64,000 bases of DNA, from contig NZ_OZ038523.1 of the NCBI RefSeq assembly GCF_964036595.1, positions 1,928,501 to 1,992,500 on the forward strand, given 5' to 3'. The notes under the pieces were generated by a model, which was given only the letters and a program-made list of their open reading frames with translations, was not told where the DNA came from and searched no databases. Within the stretch, counting starts at the first letter, position 1; the number at the start of each line of letters is the position of its first letter. This DNA is from Tenacibaculum sp. 190524A05c. GTDB taxonomy: Bacteria > Bacteroidota > Bacteroidia > Flavobacteriales > Flavobacteriaceae. Positions 32,321 through 40,020 of the stretch are shown piece by piece. A program made the position numbers and the translations under genes.

Positions 32321-34687
32321 ATGAAGTTTTTAAACATTTGTAAAAGAGTGAAGATGTTAGTATCTCTTTTATTCATTTCAATTTCATTAGCGGTTAATGC
32401 ACAAACAGAGCAAATAACTGGTAAAGTAGTTGATAGTAATTCAAAACCATTAAATGGTGCTAGTGTAGTTATTCGAACTATAAAAAAAGGATCTATAACT
32501 GATGCTGATGGTAACTTTTCTATGAGAGTTCCTAAAGGAAGTTATACCCTTGAAGTTTCTTTCGTTGGATATACTACTATTAAAAAAGAAATTGCCTCAG
32601 GAACTAAAGACGTTTTGATTACATTAAAATCAGAAGATGAAGTTTTAGATGAGGTTTTAGTTTCATCAATTCGTGTAAAAGCAGACGCTCCAGTTACACA
32701 CTCAAACTTATCTAAAAAACAAATTGCAAAACGCAATTTAGGTCAGGATATTCCTGTATTATTAAATTATTTACCTTCGGTGATTTCCTCATCTGATGCT
32801 GGTGCTGGAGTTGGATACACATACATGAGAGTTCGTGGTTCTGATGCAACAAGAATTAACGTAACTATAAACGGTATTCCATACAACGATCCTGAAAGTC
32901 AAGGAACGTTCTGGGTTAATTTAGGAGATTTTGCATCTTCTACGCAAAGCTTACAATTACAGCGTGGAGTTGGTACATCAACTAATGGATCAGGAGCATT
33001 TGGAGCAAGTTTAAACATTTTAACTGATGCTATTTCTGAGGAAGCTGGAGGAGAAATTTCGAATTCATTCGGATCTTTTGGAACTAGAAAACATACCGTA
33101 AAATTTACTACTGGTAGATTGAATGATCATTTCGAATTCTCAGGACGTTTATCTAATATTTATTCTGATGGTTACGTTGATAGAGCTTTTACAGATTTAA
33201 AATCTTACTTCTTACAAGGAAGTTACTCTGATGAAAACACTTTAATTAAAGCTGTGGTATTTGGTGGACAGGAACAAACGTATCAAGCATGGTTTGGTTT
33301 AACTGCTCAGCAATTAGAGGAAGACCGTCGTCAAAACCCTTATACTTATGATAACGAAACGGATAACTATTGGCAAGACCATTATCAGCTGCACTGGAAT
33401 GAGAAGTTTAGCGATAAGTTATCTACAAATATCGGTTTAAATTATACTCGTGGTAAAGGATATTTTGAGCAATATAAGCCTGGAGAATCTGCTCCAGATT
33501 TCAATAACTTAATAGTTGATGGAAGTGATGTAATTGTTCGTCGTTGGTTAGATAACCATTTCTATGTATTTAATGCGGCTGCAACTTATACTACTGATGG
33601 AATTGAAATTATTGCCGGAGGATCTTACAGTAACTATACAAATGATCATTATGGAGAAGTAATTTGGGGAAGTGATCTAGCTCCAAATACGAATATCAGA
33701 GATCGTTATTATTTTAGTGATGCTAAAAAACATGATTTAAGTTCTTTTATCAAAACAAACATTAGAGTTAATGATAAATTAAACGCTTATGTTGATTTAC
33801 AAGGAAGGTTCGTGAGTTATAGAACTGGCGGACTAAATTCTGATAGAGTTCCTTTAGATATTGATAAAGATTTCAACTTCTTTAACCCTAAAGTAGGTTT
33901 AACGTATAAATTAAACGACGCTAACAGTTTCTATTTATCATACGCACGAGCGAACAGAGAGCCAAATAGAAATGATTTTGAAGGTGGAAACACACAACAT
34001 GAAACTTTAGATGATTTTGAATTAGGATGGCGTTTAGCAACAGATAATATTAAAATAAATACGAACTTATTCTACATGGATTATACGAATCAGTTAGTAT
34101 TATCTGGAGCTATTAATAATGTTGGAGAACCTTTAAGAGAAACAAGTGGAAGTAGTTTCCGTTTTGGATTAGAGATTGATGCAGATATTACACTAACAGA
34201 ATATCTTGCAGTTAAACCTAATTTAGGTTTAAGTACAAACCAAAATAGAGATTTTAATGCGCCGATCGATGGAGTTCTTGAAAATTTAGGAAACACAAAC
34301 ATTTCTTTTTCTCCTAATGTGATTGTAGGAAATTCATTAGTATTTACTCCTACTGATGATCTTCAAATTGCATTTTTATCTAAATATGTAGGAGAACAAT
34401 TTATGGGGAATTTAGGTGGAAGAATTTCTAATAACGAAAAATTAGATGGTTACTTTACTAGTGATTTAAATATTATCTATGAAGTTGAAACAAACAAAAT
34501 TTTCGATTCTATAGTATTTACGGGATTAGTAAATAACATTTTTAATAAAGAATATGTAGATAGAGGATACTATTTCTTCTTTGATGATACTTGGACAACG
34601 CCAGGTGTTACTACTACAGTTGATGGAGCAGGATATTATCCACAAGCTACTATTAACTTTTTAGCAGGAGTTACTTTTAAGTTCTAG
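32321..34687 (+). CDS. TonB-dependent outer-membrane receptor, predicted thiamine uptake (Omr1 type)
   Basis: About 788 residues. I prefer the ATG at 32321 (MKFLNICKRVKMLVSLLFIS, with cleavage after VNAQ); an ATG at 32222 gives a longer, non-signal-like start, and 32354 is also possible. After the signal comes a CarboxypepD_reg-like domain (ITGKVVDSNSKPLNGASVVI, later VSFVGYTTIKKE), then the plug (YTYMRVRGSDATRINVTING, IPYNDPESQGTFW, LQRGVGTSTNGSGAFGASL) and the beta-barrel ending in INFLAGVTFKF. The TPP riboswitch in its leader implies repression when thiamine is plentiful and hence thiamine as the substrate, as for the Omr1 receptors described in Bacteroidota. Confidence 0.9.
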   Translation: MKFLNICKRVKMLVSLLFISISLAVNAQTEQITGKVVDSNSKPLNGASVVIRTIKKGSITDADGNFSMRVPKGSYTLEVSFVGYTTIKKEIASGTKDVLITLKSEDEVLDEVLVSSIRVKADAPVTHSNLSKKQIAKRNLGQDIPVLLNYLPSVISSSDAGAGVGYTYMRVRGSDATRINVTINGIPYNDPESQGTFWVNLGDFASSTQSLQLQRGVGTSTNGSGAFGASLNILTDAISEEAGGEISNSFGSFGTRKHTVKFTTGRLNDHFEFSGRLSNIYSDGYVDRAFTDLKSYFLQGSYSDENTLIKAVVFGGQEQTYQAWFGLTAQQLEEDRRQNPYTYDNETDNYWQDHYQLHWNEKFSDKLSTNIGLNYTRGKGYFEQYKPGESAPDFNNLIVDGSDVIVRRWLDNHFYVFNAAATYTTDGIEIIAGGSYSNYTNDHYGEVIWGSDLAPNTNIRDRYYFSDAKKHDLSSFIKTNIRVNDKLNAYVDLQGRFVSYRTGGLNSDRVPLDIDKDFNFFNPKVGLTYKLNDANSFYLSYARANREPNRNDFEGGNTQHETLDDFELGWRLATDNIKINTNLFYMDYTNQLVLSGAINNVGEPLRETSGSSFRFGLEIDADITLTEYLAVKPNLGLSTNQNRDFNAPIDGVLENLGNTNISFSPNVIVGNSLVFTPTDDLQIAFLSKYVGEQFMGNLGGRISNNEKLDGYFTSDLNIIYEVETNKIFDSIVFTGLVNNIFNKEYVDRGYYFFFDDTWTTPGVTTTVDGAGYYPQATINFLAGVTFKF

Positions 34688-34704
34688 TTTTATATATTAT
34701 CAAA

Positions 34705-34738
34705 TAAAAAAGCCGAGTTTGAAACTCGGCTTTTTTTA
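34705..34738. terminator. Bidirectional terminator after the TonB-dependent receptor gene
   Basis: AAAAAAGCCGAGTTT (34706-34720) and its complement (34722-34736) form a long stem with a minimal loop and T-runs on both strands. It ends both the plus-strand receptor transcript and the minus-strand sulfur operon. Confidence 0.92.
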
Positions 34739-34740
34739 TA

Positions 34741-35040
34741 TTATTGAAGAAACGATACTACCACACTAAAAACAATATAAATCGGATATCCATAAATGGA
34801 AAATTTATACTTGTAGTCTTTTTCTTCCTTATTCTTTACGCTAAAAATTGTGAATATAATTCCTGCAACTAAAAGCAAAAATATAATTATTGATAATCCC
34901 ATCATTCGTATGTAAAAATTTTCCGCGCTATGCACAAGTGGAAAATAATTGTACGCTAAATATCCTGACAAAATATTCAATAACACAATGTAAACAAGAA
35001 GCCGGAAAGACCAACTCTTATAATTTGTTTCCTTTTTCAT
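34741..35040 (-). CDS. Small membrane protein, unknown function, end of the sulfur operon
   Basis: 99 residues with three hydrophobic segments (about 12-30, 43-66, 80-98) and a lysine/glutamate-rich loop (KNKEEKDYKYK) before the last. I do not recognise it. It follows the HMA protein after 8 bases and is probably cotranscribed. Confidence 0.6.
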   Translation of the reverse strand: MKKETNYKSWSFRLLVYIVLLNILSGYLAYNYFPLVHSAENFYIRMMGLSIIIFLLLVAGIIFTIFSVKNKEEKDYKYKFSIYGYPIYIVFSVVVSFLQ

Positions 35041-35048
35041 ATAAATTT

Positions 35049-35312
35049 TTATTTCATTCTTCCTACTGCACAGCTTACAAATGATTTTGCTTTGTGCATT
35101 ATATTATTAGTATCTCCAACTTCAGGATATCCTAATTTAGAAAGTTTTTCTTTTATAGTTTCTACTAAACTATCAGGAGAGTTGAACGTAACTTTTGAAT
35201 CCGTAACATTAACATCTACATTATCTACTCCTTTTATTTCTGACAATTCTGAAGTGATTGTTTTTGCACAACCACCACACTTTAGGTTTTCTATATAAAT
35301 CTCTTTAATCAT
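35049..35312 (-). CDS. Heavy-metal-associated (HMA) domain protein
   Basis: 87 residues. The HMA fold is shown by IYIENLKCGGCAKTITSELS, with a C-x-x-C pair (Cys12 and Cys15) that would hold Cu(I) or another soft metal, then VDNVDVNVTDSKVTF and a terminal helix. A third cysteine (SFVSCAVGRMK) lies near the C-terminus, beyond the domain. It may be a copper chaperone, but its place among rhodaneses could instead mean a thiol or persulfide link. It overlaps the rhodanese gene by 4 bases. Confidence 0.88.
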   Translation of the reverse strand: MIKEIYIENLKCGGCAKTITSELSEIKGVDNVDVNVTDSKVTFNSPDSLVETIKEKLSKLGYPEVGDTNNIMHKAKSFVSCAVGRMK

Positions 35313-35689
35313 TCTACTTTATTTTTCTTAATCCACTCCTTATATCCTCCTTTTACATTATATACATCGAAACCATTATCCACTAAAACTGATGCTGCTA
35401 TTTTACTTCTACCGCCTGAACGACAATACACATATACAGGCTTTTTTTTATCTAGAACTTCAATAACTCTCGATTCAAAATTATTTGAAATCATGTTCAC
35501 CTGAACAGCATCGAAAATTATTCCATTTTTAGTTTCTGAAGAGGTCCTAACGTCTAATAACTGAATATTTTTATCTTCTTTTAGAACTGTTTTTAAGTCA
35601 TCAACTGTTATGTTCTTAACTCTTGAATCACTTTTGACACAAGAAGTTAAAACCAAGAGAAATAGAAAACTTAAAATTAACTTCTTCAT
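35309..35689 (-). CDS. Rhodanese-domain lipoprotein
   Basis: 126 residues. The signal MKKLILSFLFLLVLTSCVKS has a lipobox (LTSC). The rest is a single rhodanese domain: IQLLDVRTSSETKNG and the active-site loop VYCRSGGRSKIAA with a persulfide-forming cysteine, ending VYNVKGGYKEWIKK. It would carry or transfer sulfane sulfur on the periplasmic side. It is followed at 4-base overlap by the HMA gene. Confidence 0.92.
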   Translation of the reverse strand: MKKLILSFLFLLVLTSCVKSDSRVKNITVDDLKTVLKEDKNIQLLDVRTSSETKNGIIFDAVQVNMISNNFESRVIEVLDKKKPVYVYCRSGGRSKIAASVLVDNGFDVYNVKGGYKEWIKKNKVE

Positions 35690-35703
35690 GATTTCTTAAC
35701 TGC

Positions 35704-37104
35704 TTAAGAGGACAAACAAACTGGCGTAGTTGTTTTAATATTCGTTTTTCGTATTGCACCAAACCCTCCAGCTACATCAATAACATTATGCATTCCTTTA
35801 GCTTTTAATATAGATGCTGCAATTACAGATCTGTATCCTCCTGCACAATGAATAAAGAAGTTTTTATCTTGAGGGAATACACTAATATAATCATTTAAAT
35901 AATCTAATGGCGTGTTTTTCACATCTTTTATGTGTTCATTTTCATATTCTCCAGGTTTTCTAACATCAAAAACAATAGCATTTTTTCCAATTTCAACTTC
36001 TAAATCTTCAGCTGAAACAGATTGTAATGTATCTATAGTTTTACCAGAATTCTTCCAGCTTTCAAAACCGCCTTCTAAATATCCTATTACATTATCAAAA
36101 CCAACTCTAGCTAACCTTGTAATAGTTTCTTGTTCTTTACCTTGAGGTGTTACTAAAACAATTGGTAGATTAATATCTTTAATTAATGCCCCTACCCAAG
36201 GTGCAAACGTTCCATTCAATCCAATAAACATTGATTTTGGAACGAATCCATCAATAAAATCAGATTGGTGACGCACATCTAATATTAAAGCATCGTATTT
36301 TTCAGTTTTCGAAATAAAATCTTCTACAGATAAAGACTTGGTTCCTTTTTCAAGTATTGTATCTATAGATTCATATCCTTCTTTATTCAATTTTACATTC
36401 AAAGGAAAATAGTCTGGAGGTGGTAATAAACCATCAGTAACTTCTTTAATAAACTCCTCTCTAGTCATATCAGCTCGTAAAGCATAATTTGACTGTTTTT
36501 GGTTTCCAATAGTACTCACAGTTTCTTTACTTAAATTCTTCCCACAAGCCGAACCAGCTCCATGAGCAGGATAAACTATCACATCATCATTCAATACCAT
36601 AATCTTATTTCTTAGGCTATCAAATAAAAAACCTGCTAAATCCTCTTTTGTGATATCACCTTTTTGTGCTAAATCTGGCCTTCCAACATCTCCAATAAAT
36701 AAAGTATCTCCACTGAATATTGCATAATCTTTCCCTGATTCATCTTTCAATAGATATATTGTACTTTCCATCGTATGACCTGGCGTATGAATAGCAACAA
36801 TTTCTAAATCTCCAACAAAAAATGATTCATTATCCTTTGCTATATGCGCATCAAAATTTGTTTTTGCAGTTGGTCCATAAACAATTTGAGCTCCTGTTTT
36901 TTCTGCTAACGTAATATGTCCACTAACAAAATCAGCATGAAAATGGGTTTCAAAAATATATTTAACCTTAGCATTATCCTTCTCTGCTTTGTCTAAATAA
37001 GGCTGCACCTCTCTCAAAGGATCGATTATTGCTGCCTCTCCTTTACTTTCTATGTAATAAGCTCCTTGCGATAAACATTTGGTATAAATTTGCTCTATCT
37101 TCAT
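35704..37104 (-). CDS. MBL-fold hydrolase fused to two rhodanese domains (persulfide dioxygenase-like)
   Basis: 466 residues. Residues 1-250 form an ETHE1-like metallo-beta-lactamase domain: ETHFHADFVSGH, TPGHTMESTIYLL, FSGDTLFIGDVGRPDL and VYPAHGAGSACG. Two rhodanese domains follow. The first has LVTPQGKEQET at the active-site position and lacks the cysteine, so it is probably inactive; the second has FIHCAGGYRSVIAAS, with the cysteine. Such fusions oxidise glutathione persulfide or related persulfides to sulfite in sulfide detoxification. The SulP transporter is 12 bases upstream. No signal peptide, so cytoplasmic. Confidence 0.9.
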   Translation of the reverse strand: MKIEQIYTKCLSQGAYYIESKGEAAIIDPLREVQPYLDKAEKDNAKVKYIFETHFHADFVSGHITLAEKTGAQIVYGPTAKTNFDAHIAKDNESFFVGDLEIVAIHTPGHTMESTIYLLKDESGKDYAIFSGDTLFIGDVGRPDLAQKGDITKEDLAGFLFDSLRNKIMVLNDDVIVYPAHGAGSACGKNLSKETVSTIGNQKQSNYALRADMTREEFIKEVTDGLLPPPDYFPLNVKLNKEGYESIDTILEKGTKSLSVEDFISKTEKYDALILDVRHQSDFIDGFVPKSMFIGLNGTFAPWVGALIKDINLPIVLVTPQGKEQETITRLARVGFDNVIGYLEGGFESWKNSGKTIDTLQSVSAEDLEVEIGKNAIVFDVRKPGEYENEHIKDVKNTPLDYLNDYISVFPQDKNFFIHCAGGYRSVIAASILKAKGMHNVIDVAGGFGAIRKTNIKTTTPVCLSS

Positions 37105-37116
37105 TCTCTTTATTAT

Positions 37117-38844
37117 TTATTTATACGCCTGATGTATATACTGCGCATATTTCTTTTGATTTTGATTATCTCCTGTTTTATAAAATAATACAGCCCAGTT
37201 TACTCTCATAAAAAAATGATCAATGCTAACAACATCTAACATTCCTGCTTTGAAAATTGCATCTCTAACGGGACCTTTAATACCTGCAAAATAAAATAGA
37301 ATTCCTTTCCTTTTATAAAATACTATTAATTGCTTCAGCATTTCAATTCCTGTACTATCTACTCTATTTATACTCTCACCATCTAAAACAATTAGTTTTA
37401 AATTTTCACCTTTCTTATTCGCCATATACTCCAGTTGCTCTCTAAAGTAATTTGAATTTGCATAGAATAATTGGGCATCAAATCTAAAAACTAACACGTC
37501 GTCATCTATAATAACTTCTTTAAATCGGTTTTTATTTCTATAAAAATCTGAATCTGGCACTTTACCTAATTCTACTACATTTGGTCTAGAAGTTCTAAAA
37601 ATTAAAACGATTAATGATAATCCTACTCCAATAAGGATACCATACTCTATACCAAAAAATAATGTCCCACAAAAAGTAGCTAGTAATAACCAGAAGTCCA
37701 AATTATTTGCTCTCCATAAATATCTTGCCTCCTTTATATTTACCAATCTAAATACAGCAACTATAATTATTGCAGCCAGCACTGTTTTAGGTAAAAAATA
37801 AAATACTGGAGTTAAAAACAATAATGTTAATATCACTAAAGCTGCAGAGATAAATGCTGCCATTCCTGTTCGAGCTCCAGCATCAAAATTAATTGCCGAT
37901 CTAGAAAAACTAGATGTCGAAGGATATGCTTTAAAAAACGATCCGAAAATATTACTTAACCCTAAAGCTATTAACTCTTGATTGGAATCTATCTTATATT
38001 CATCCTGTTGCGCTTCTATAAACTTACCTATTGAAATAGTTTCTAAATATCCTACCATAACCAAAGTAAAGGCCATTGGTAACAATTCTCTTATCAATCC
38101 AAAATTTAAATCTGGCATTGCACACCCTGGTAATCCAGAAGGAATACCTTCAACAATAGCAACTTCAGCAAAATATCCTCTAAATAAATACATTGCTGCA
38201 ATTCCTAGTACTACAACAATTAGCGCATTTGGTATCTTCTTATTAATTCTTCTCAGAACTATAATAATAATACTAGTAATAACACCAATACACGTAGTCT
38301 TTGTATCGAATTCTAAGACTTTAGAAAGAATATCATCTAATAGAATATGTATCTGATCGCTTTGTAAAAAATCAACTCCGAAAAAGTTTTTAAATTGATT
38401 TAAACCAATTGTTATTGCTACAGCCGAAGTAAAACCCGTAATAACAGGTTTAGATAAAAAGTTCACAATAAAACCTAGACGGAACACGCCCATAAGAAAC
38501 TGTATAGTACCTACAAGTAAGGCTAAAAATATCGCAATAGCGATATAACTCTCCGACCCTATTAAGGCAATGGTAGAAATACTTGCAGCTACTATCAAAG
38601 AATCTGTTGCTACTGGACCAATTGCCACATGCCTTGATGATCCAAATATAGCATAGACTATTTGCGGAATTAATGCTGAATACAATCCATAAATTGGAGG
38701 TAACCCAGCAATTAATGCATAAGCTATACCTTGAGGTATTAATACAGTTGCTACGGTAATTCCTGCGACAATATCACCTTGAAGTTGCTCTTTTTTATAC
38801 TTTGGCAACCAATTTAAAATCGGTATGTATTTCTCTAGCTTCAC
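37117..38844 (-). CDS. SulP-family anion transporter with STAS domain
   Basis: 575 residues, GTG start directly abutting the ruvB stop codon. The SulP core is visible in IVAGITVATVLIPQGIAYAL, AGLPPIYGLYSALIPQIVYA and IFGSSRHVAIGPVATDSL, and the C-terminal STAS domain in VLVFRFDAQLFYANSNYF and VDSTGIEMLKQLIVFYKRKG. Members move sulfate, bicarbonate or other anions. The persulfide dioxygenase-like and rhodanese genes after it suggest export or import of sulfite/sulfate, but bicarbonate cannot be excluded. Confidence 0.9.
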   Translation of the reverse strand: MKLEKYIPILNWLPKYKKEQLQGDIVAGITVATVLIPQGIAYALIAGLPPIYGLYSALIPQIVYAIFGSSRHVAIGPVATDSLIVAASISTIALIGSESYIAIAIFLALLVGTIQFLMGVFRLGFIVNFLSKPVITGFTSAVAITIGLNQFKNFFGVDFLQSDQIHILLDDILSKVLEFDTKTTCIGVITSIIIIVLRRINKKIPNALIVVVLGIAAMYLFRGYFAEVAIVEGIPSGLPGCAMPDLNFGLIRELLPMAFTLVMVGYLETISIGKFIEAQQDEYKIDSNQELIALGLSNIFGSFFKAYPSTSSFSRSAINFDAGARTGMAAFISAALVILTLLFLTPVFYFLPKTVLAAIIIVAVFRLVNIKEARYLWRANNLDFWLLLATFCGTLFFGIEYGILIGVGLSLIVLIFRTSRPNVVELGKVPDSDFYRNKNRFKEVIIDDDVLVFRFDAQLFYANSNYFREQLEYMANKKGENLKLIVLDGESINRVDSTGIEMLKQLIVFYKRKGILFYFAGIKGPVRDAIFKAGMLDVVSIDHFFMRVNWAVLFYKTGDNQNQKKYAQYIHQAYK

Positions 38845-39867
38845 TTAAAACAATTCTCCTTGACTACTTCCTTTTATCTTTCCTAAATGTTTATAAGCTA
38901 AATCGGTAACTTCTCTACCACGAGGAGTTCTCATAATAAATCCTTCTTGGATTAAAAACGGTTCGTAAACTTCCTCTATAGTTTCTGAATTTTCTCCTAC
39001 TGCTGTTGCTAGTGTTGTAATTCCTACAGGACCTCCTTTAAACTTATCAATTATGGTGTGTAAGATTTTATTATCCATTTCATCTAACCCGTGAGCATCA
39101 ACATTTAATGCTTTTAAGGCATATTGGGCAATACCCAAATTAATCTTTCCGTCTCCTTTGATTTGAGCAAAATCTCTAACACGCCTCAATAAAGCATTTG
39201 CTATACGAGGAGTTCCTCTACTTCGTCCTGCAATTTCAATTGCTGCTTCCATTGAAATTGGAACTCCCAATATCATTGCACTACGTTGGATAATAGTTGT
39301 TAATAATTCCGTAGAATAATAATGTAATCGACTACTAATTCCAAAACGCGCTCGCATTGGTGCTGTCAGTAAACCAGATCTTGTAGTAGCTCCAACTAAA
39401 GTAAATGGCTCTAAGTTGATTTGTACTGTTCTTGCATTCGGACCAGATTCGATCATAATATCGATTTTATAATCCTCCATTGCTGAATATAAATACTCTT
39501 CTACTACCGGACTTAGTCGATGAATTTCGTCTATGAACAACACATCTCTTTCATCTAAATTTGTAAGTAAACCAGCTAAATCTCCTGGTTTATCCAAAAC
39601 AGGACCTGAAGTAACTTTGATTCCAACGCCTAATTCATTGGCAAGAATGTTTGCTAAAGTTGTTTTTCCTAATCCTGGAGGACCATGAAACAATGTATGA
39701 TCTAAAGCCTCATCTCTTTGATTAGCTGCTTCAACAAATATCTTTAAATTTTCAATTGCCTGATCTTGGCCTGTAAAATCATCAAAGGAAAGGGGACGTA
39801 GTTTCTTTTCTACATCCATTTCTTCTCTCGAATAATTTGTATTTTCAGGGTTTAAATGCTCATTCAT
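38845..39867 (-). CDS. ruvB: Holliday junction branch-migration helicase subunit RuvB
   Basis: 340 residues from the ATG at 39867 ([18 protein letters not shown]); a TTG three codons earlier is rejected. The RuvB motor drives migration of Holliday junctions with RuvA. Signatures are [20 protein letters not shown], the Walker [12 protein letters not shown], Walker [10 protein letters not shown], the sensor [18 protein letters not shown], and the winged-helix end [20 protein letters not shown]. ruvA is not adjacent. The GTG of the SulP gene directly follows its stop, so translation is probably coupled. Confidence 0.97.
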   Translation of the reverse strand: MNEHLNPENTNYSREEMDVEKKLRPLSFDDFTGQDQAIENLKIFVEAANQRDEALDHTLFHGPPGLGKTTLANILANELGVGIKVTSGPVLDKPGDLAGLLTNLDERDVLFIDEIHRLSPVVEEYLYSAMEDYKIDIMIESGPNARTVQINLEPFTLVGATTRSGLLTAPMRARFGISSRLHYYSTELLTTIIQRSAMILGVPISMEAAIEIAGRSRGTPRIANALLRRVRDFAQIKGDGKINLGIAQYALKALNVDAHGLDEMDNKILHTIIDKFKGGPVGITTLATAVGENSETIEEVYEPFLIQEGFIMRTPRGREVTDLAYKHLGKIKGSSQGELF

Positions 39868-39873
39868 CTGCAA

Positions 39874-39881
39874 CAAATATA
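39874..39881 (-). promoter_or_regulatory. Candidate -7 element for ruvB
   Basis: TATATTTG on the minus strand is an exact TAnnTTTG match ending only 7 bases before the chosen ATG. If used, the transcript would be leaderless or nearly so. Confidence 0.35.
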
Positions 39882-39962
39882 AAGTTTTTCAACCTCATTG
39901 ATAGACTAAATTCTCCATCATAAATTCAAGGATTTTTATAAAATTATTCAAAATCACTAAAA

Positions 39963-39996
39963 TTTGTTAAAATTTTATATCAATAACTTATCTTTG
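39963..39996 (+). promoter_or_regulatory. Promoter of the T9SS type A protein gene
   Basis: TTTG (39963-39966), a 22-base spacer and TATCTTTG (39989-39996, exact TAnnTTTG) lie 25 bases before the start codon. Confidence 0.55.
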
Positions 39997-40020
39997 TTGC
40001 CCACTCATTCCTAAAATAAA

